From a virus: a DNA stretch of 36,225 bases. The position numbers and the translations under genes were made by a program. Shown piece by piece: positions 34,173 through 36,225 of the stretch. The stretch's first letter is position 1. Every line of letters begins with the position of its first letter. The notes beneath the pieces were generated by a model. The model saw only the letters and a list, made by a program, of their open reading frames with translations. It was not told the DNA's origin and ran no database searches. The DNA lies in the IMG/VR virus record IMGVR_UViG_3300017964_000039, positions 1 through 36,225 of that record; one strand, 5' to 3'.

Positions 34173-35942
34173 ATGGCATACCAAGTAGACAAATTTAATG
34201 GAACATTTTTAACGTCAGTTGAAGACGGTACTATCGATACAACTACGGATTTAAGATTCGTAGGTAAAAATTATGCTGGGTATGGCGAAGTACAGAACGA
34301 GAATTTCCTGCACTTATTAGAAAATTTTTCCAATACATCTGCTCCACCAAAGGTTATTGAAGGGCAGATTTGGTACGATAGTGGAAATAAGAAACTAAAA
34401 TTTTATGACGGAACCAAGTTCAAGTCAGCAAGTGGAGCAGAAACAAGTCCTTCTGCACCAAGCGGATTGGGTACTGGTGATTTTTGGTGGGACACCGCCG
34501 CTAAACAATTATATGCCTGGGACGGTGCAGCATTTGTCCTGATTGGTCCTGAAGCATCTCCGGATCTTGGAGCCAGCGGTGTAACAGCACAGGTTGTTAA
34601 GGACACCGGTAATACCAATCATTCAATCTTAAAAGTACAGGCAGGCGGTAAAACTGTAGCCATTATTTCACAAACAGCATTCACACTAAATTCTTCGGTC
34701 AATCCTATTGATGATTTTACTTTAATCAAGAAAGGAATAACGTTAGCCAAGACGGATTCAAATGGTATTAGTGCTGACGATTACGTTTACTGGGGAACAT
34801 CTTCCAATTCATTAAAACTTGGTGGAGTTGCCGCAGATCAATTCTTGCAAAAAGGCAGTATCACATTTACTTCAACAATTGGGTTTGAAGATGCTGGTTA
34901 CACAGTTGGTGATCAGAATGATTTAAGAGTTAGAGTAGAGAATGATGATGAAATAATCATAGAATCAGTGCTTGGTAATGATATCAAGATGATTGTAACA
35001 GACTCTGGTGTAACAAGAAAAAATATTGCAAACTTTTCTGTAACTGGTATTATTCCAGGTGATAACAATTCATATGATCTTGGATCAACAACCAAGAAAT
35101 GGGCCGAGGCATATGCAACCACATTCATTGGTGACCTAACAGGTGATGTGACAGGAAACACAACAGGATCTCACACTGGTAATTTATTAGCAACAGACAC
35201 TACCGTGATGATCAATGCAACTTCAAAAGAAATTGGTTATGCAGGAGCAACACTAAAAGGAACACTAATTGGTAACGTAAGTGGTAACGTAACAGGAACT
35301 GCATCAAATGCGAGTACACTTGGTAACGTTTCACCATCAACTGCATTGCCGGCAACCGTTGACAAAACATCTGTTCCTGTAAGAGATGCATCAGGTAATA
35401 TTGCAGCGACTCAATTTGTGGGAATTACTGACAAGGCTGACAGATTAAAAATTGATGACTCAGCAACAGATACTGATCCAAATTATAAATCTGCAAAAAC
35501 AACTGCAACTCCAAGCACGATTGCAGCAAGAACTGCTGCCGGAGACATTTACGCTAATCTTTTCCAAGGAACAGCAACCGCAGCAAGATATGCAGACCTT
35601 GCAGAAAAGTATTTGACAGATAAGAATTATGACTATGGAACAGTAGTTAAGGTAGGTGGTTCCACAGAAGTTACCGCGGCAGGCGAAGGCGACAGAGCGA
35701 TAGGTGTTATATCACAATCTCCAGCATTCATGATGAACTCACACTTGGCTGGAGGTCAATTTGTTGCATTGAAAGGAAGAGTTCCAGTTAAAGTAACTGG
35801 TGCTGTTAACAAGGGCGATAGGCTCGTAGCAGCAGCGGACGGAACTGCAAAATCATCGAATTCATCGCCTGATGTATTTGCTATAGCATTGGCATCAAGC
35901 GACCAAGCAGAAGTAAAATACATTGAAGCGGTAATTCTATAA
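34173..35942 (+). CDS. Fibre-like structural protein 4 with processing-type C-terminal domain
   Basis: A 589-residue protein with the shared N-terminal domain (KNYAGYGEVQNENFLHLLEN, EGQIWYDSGNKKLKFYDG, GDFWWDTAAKQLYAWDG). The middle has YDLGSTTKKWAEAYATTFIG, GDLTGDVTGNTTGSHTGN and GNVSGNVTGTASNAS, close to motifs in fibre protein 3. The C-terminus (about 470-589) begins ADLAEKYLTDKNYDYGTVVK, followed by DRAIGVISQSPAFMMN and VALKGRVPVKVTGAVNKGDR. It resembles C-terminal domains of several phage fibres and appendages in which a self-cleaving, trimer-locking module occurs (Peptidase_G2/IMC type). No catalytic residues are assigned here. The stop overlaps the next start (TAATG). Confidence 0.75.
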   Translation: MAYQVDKFNGTFLTSVEDGTIDTTTDLRFVGKNYAGYGEVQNENFLHLLENFSNTSAPPKVIEGQIWYDSGNKKLKFYDGTKFKSASGAETSPSAPSGLGTGDFWWDTAAKQLYAWDGAAFVLIGPEASPDLGASGVTAQVVKDTGNTNHSILKVQAGGKTVAIISQTAFTLNSSVNPIDDFTLIKKGITLAKTDSNGISADDYVYWGTSSNSLKLGGVAADQFLQKGSITFTSTIGFEDAGYTVGDQNDLRVRVENDDEIIIESVLGNDIKMIVTDSGVTRKNIANFSVTGIIPGDNNSYDLGSTTKKWAEAYATTFIGDLTGDVTGNTTGSHTGNLLATDTTVMINATSKEIGYAGATLKGTLIGNVSGNVTGTASNASTLGNVSPSTALPATVDKTSVPVRDASGNIAATQFVGITDKADRLKIDDSATDTDPNYKSAKTTATPSTIAARTAAGDIYANLFQGTATAARYADLAEKYLTDKNYDYGTVVKVGGSTEVTAAGEGDRAIGVISQSPAFMMNSHLAGGQFVALKGRVPVKVTGAVNKGDRLVAAADGTAKSSNSSPDVFAIALASSDQAEVKYIEAVIL

Positions 35943-36225
35943 TGGCAGATGTTAAAGCCTCAGATCTAAATGCAATAAGAACAAAGATATCCAAGGTCCT
36001 TGGAACGGGCGTTGGTTCGTATGGTTATGGTCAAACCATATACAGTTCTGATGTTTCCTCAGGAGAAAAAATTCTTAAATCGCATTGGGATGCCGTAAGG
36101 TATGATATTTTTAATTCCATTGCACATCAATCAGGTAGTACCGGTTCAAGTATCGCGATGATAACAGCCAATCAAGTTATTACTGATGATGCAGGAGATC
36201 CCTATCAAAATTGGAACTATTGGGC
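35942..36225 (+). CDS. Conserved T4-like phage structural protein, N-terminal fragment
   Basis: The frame is open from the ATG at 35942 to the window edge (94 full codons). It reads MADVKASDLNAIRTKISKVL, then GYGQTIYSSDV, KSHWDAVRYDIFNSIAHQSG and AMITANQVITDD. This pattern (short helix, GYGQ, then W..VRYDI.N...HQ.G) is familiar from structural proteins next to fibre genes in marine T4-like phages. The function is not established. The start overlaps the preceding stop by one base. The absence of any stop and the close spacing support a real gene; the rest lies outside the window. Confidence 0.7.
   Translation, partial: MADVKASDLNAIRTKISKVLGTGVGSYGYGQTIYSSDVSSGEKILKSHWDAVRYDIFNSIAHQSGSTGSSIAMITANQVITDDAGDPYQNWNYW

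Noticed and set aside
1-36225. tRNA genes, CRISPR arrays, insertion sequences, integrase or attachment sites
   Set aside because: I scanned for cloverleaf-like GTTCGAATC-type arms, regularly spaced direct repeats and transposase or recombinase motifs and saw none I could support. A tRNA scan would settle the first.

Overview
The window looks like part of the genome of a T4-like, contractile-tailed phage of the marine cyanophage/pelagiphage type. This rests on product recognition and gene order: gp55, gp47 and gp46 on the minus strand, then gp48, gp53, a hub-like protein, gp5, gp25 and gp6 on the plus strand. A giant protein stands where T4 has gp7, followed by a tail-fibre cluster. The DNA is AT-rich and almost entirely coding. 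I see no tRNA, insertion sequence, integrase or CRISPR array. The sequence alone does not fix the host; SAR11-like bacteria, picocyanobacteria or other marine bacteria would all fit.

Layout. Positions 1-2500 (minus strand) hold a replication, recombination and late-transcription block: a gp55-like late sigma factor, the gp47-like nuclease and the start of the gp46-like ATPase (cut by the window edge). An 84-bp divergent region (2501-2584) carries T4-late-promoter-like motifs (AATAAATA) facing both ways. Positions 2585-12214 form the baseplate operon: tube cap (gp48-like), wedge gp53, a putative central hub protein, a spike with OB fold and beta-helix but no visible lysozyme domain, wedge gp25 and wedge gp6. 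These genes are packed with 1-45 base gaps or 1-base stop/start overlaps.

Positions 12214-26220 are one uninterrupted 4668-codon gene, about 39% of the window. Its ends resemble giant structural proteins of T4-like cyanophages. Inside is a mosaic: six short modules resembling chitin/cellulose-binding modules (CBM5/12 type), an FG-GAP-like propeller region with three of those modules lodged in or between its blades, GSGYT-type repeats, and a run of beta modules near the C-terminus.

Positions 26249-36225 hold a small conserved structural protein, then four paralogous fibre-like proteins (716, 623, 751 and 589 residues). These share an N-terminal domain of about 130-190 residues but have different C-termini: a collar domain, two fibre-repeat types and a possible self-processing tip. 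Between the third and fourth lie a predicted 2OG-Fe(II) oxygenase and a small translationally coupled protein of unknown function. A final partial structural gene runs off the window.

Together the plus-strand genes would build the baseplate and host-contact apparatus. The minus-strand gp55 would direct RNA polymerase to their late promoters, and gp46/gp47 would process DNA ends for recombination-dependent replication. The most unusual parts are the carbohydrate-binding-like and propeller mosaic inside the giant baseplate protein, and the oxygenase embedded in the fibre cluster.
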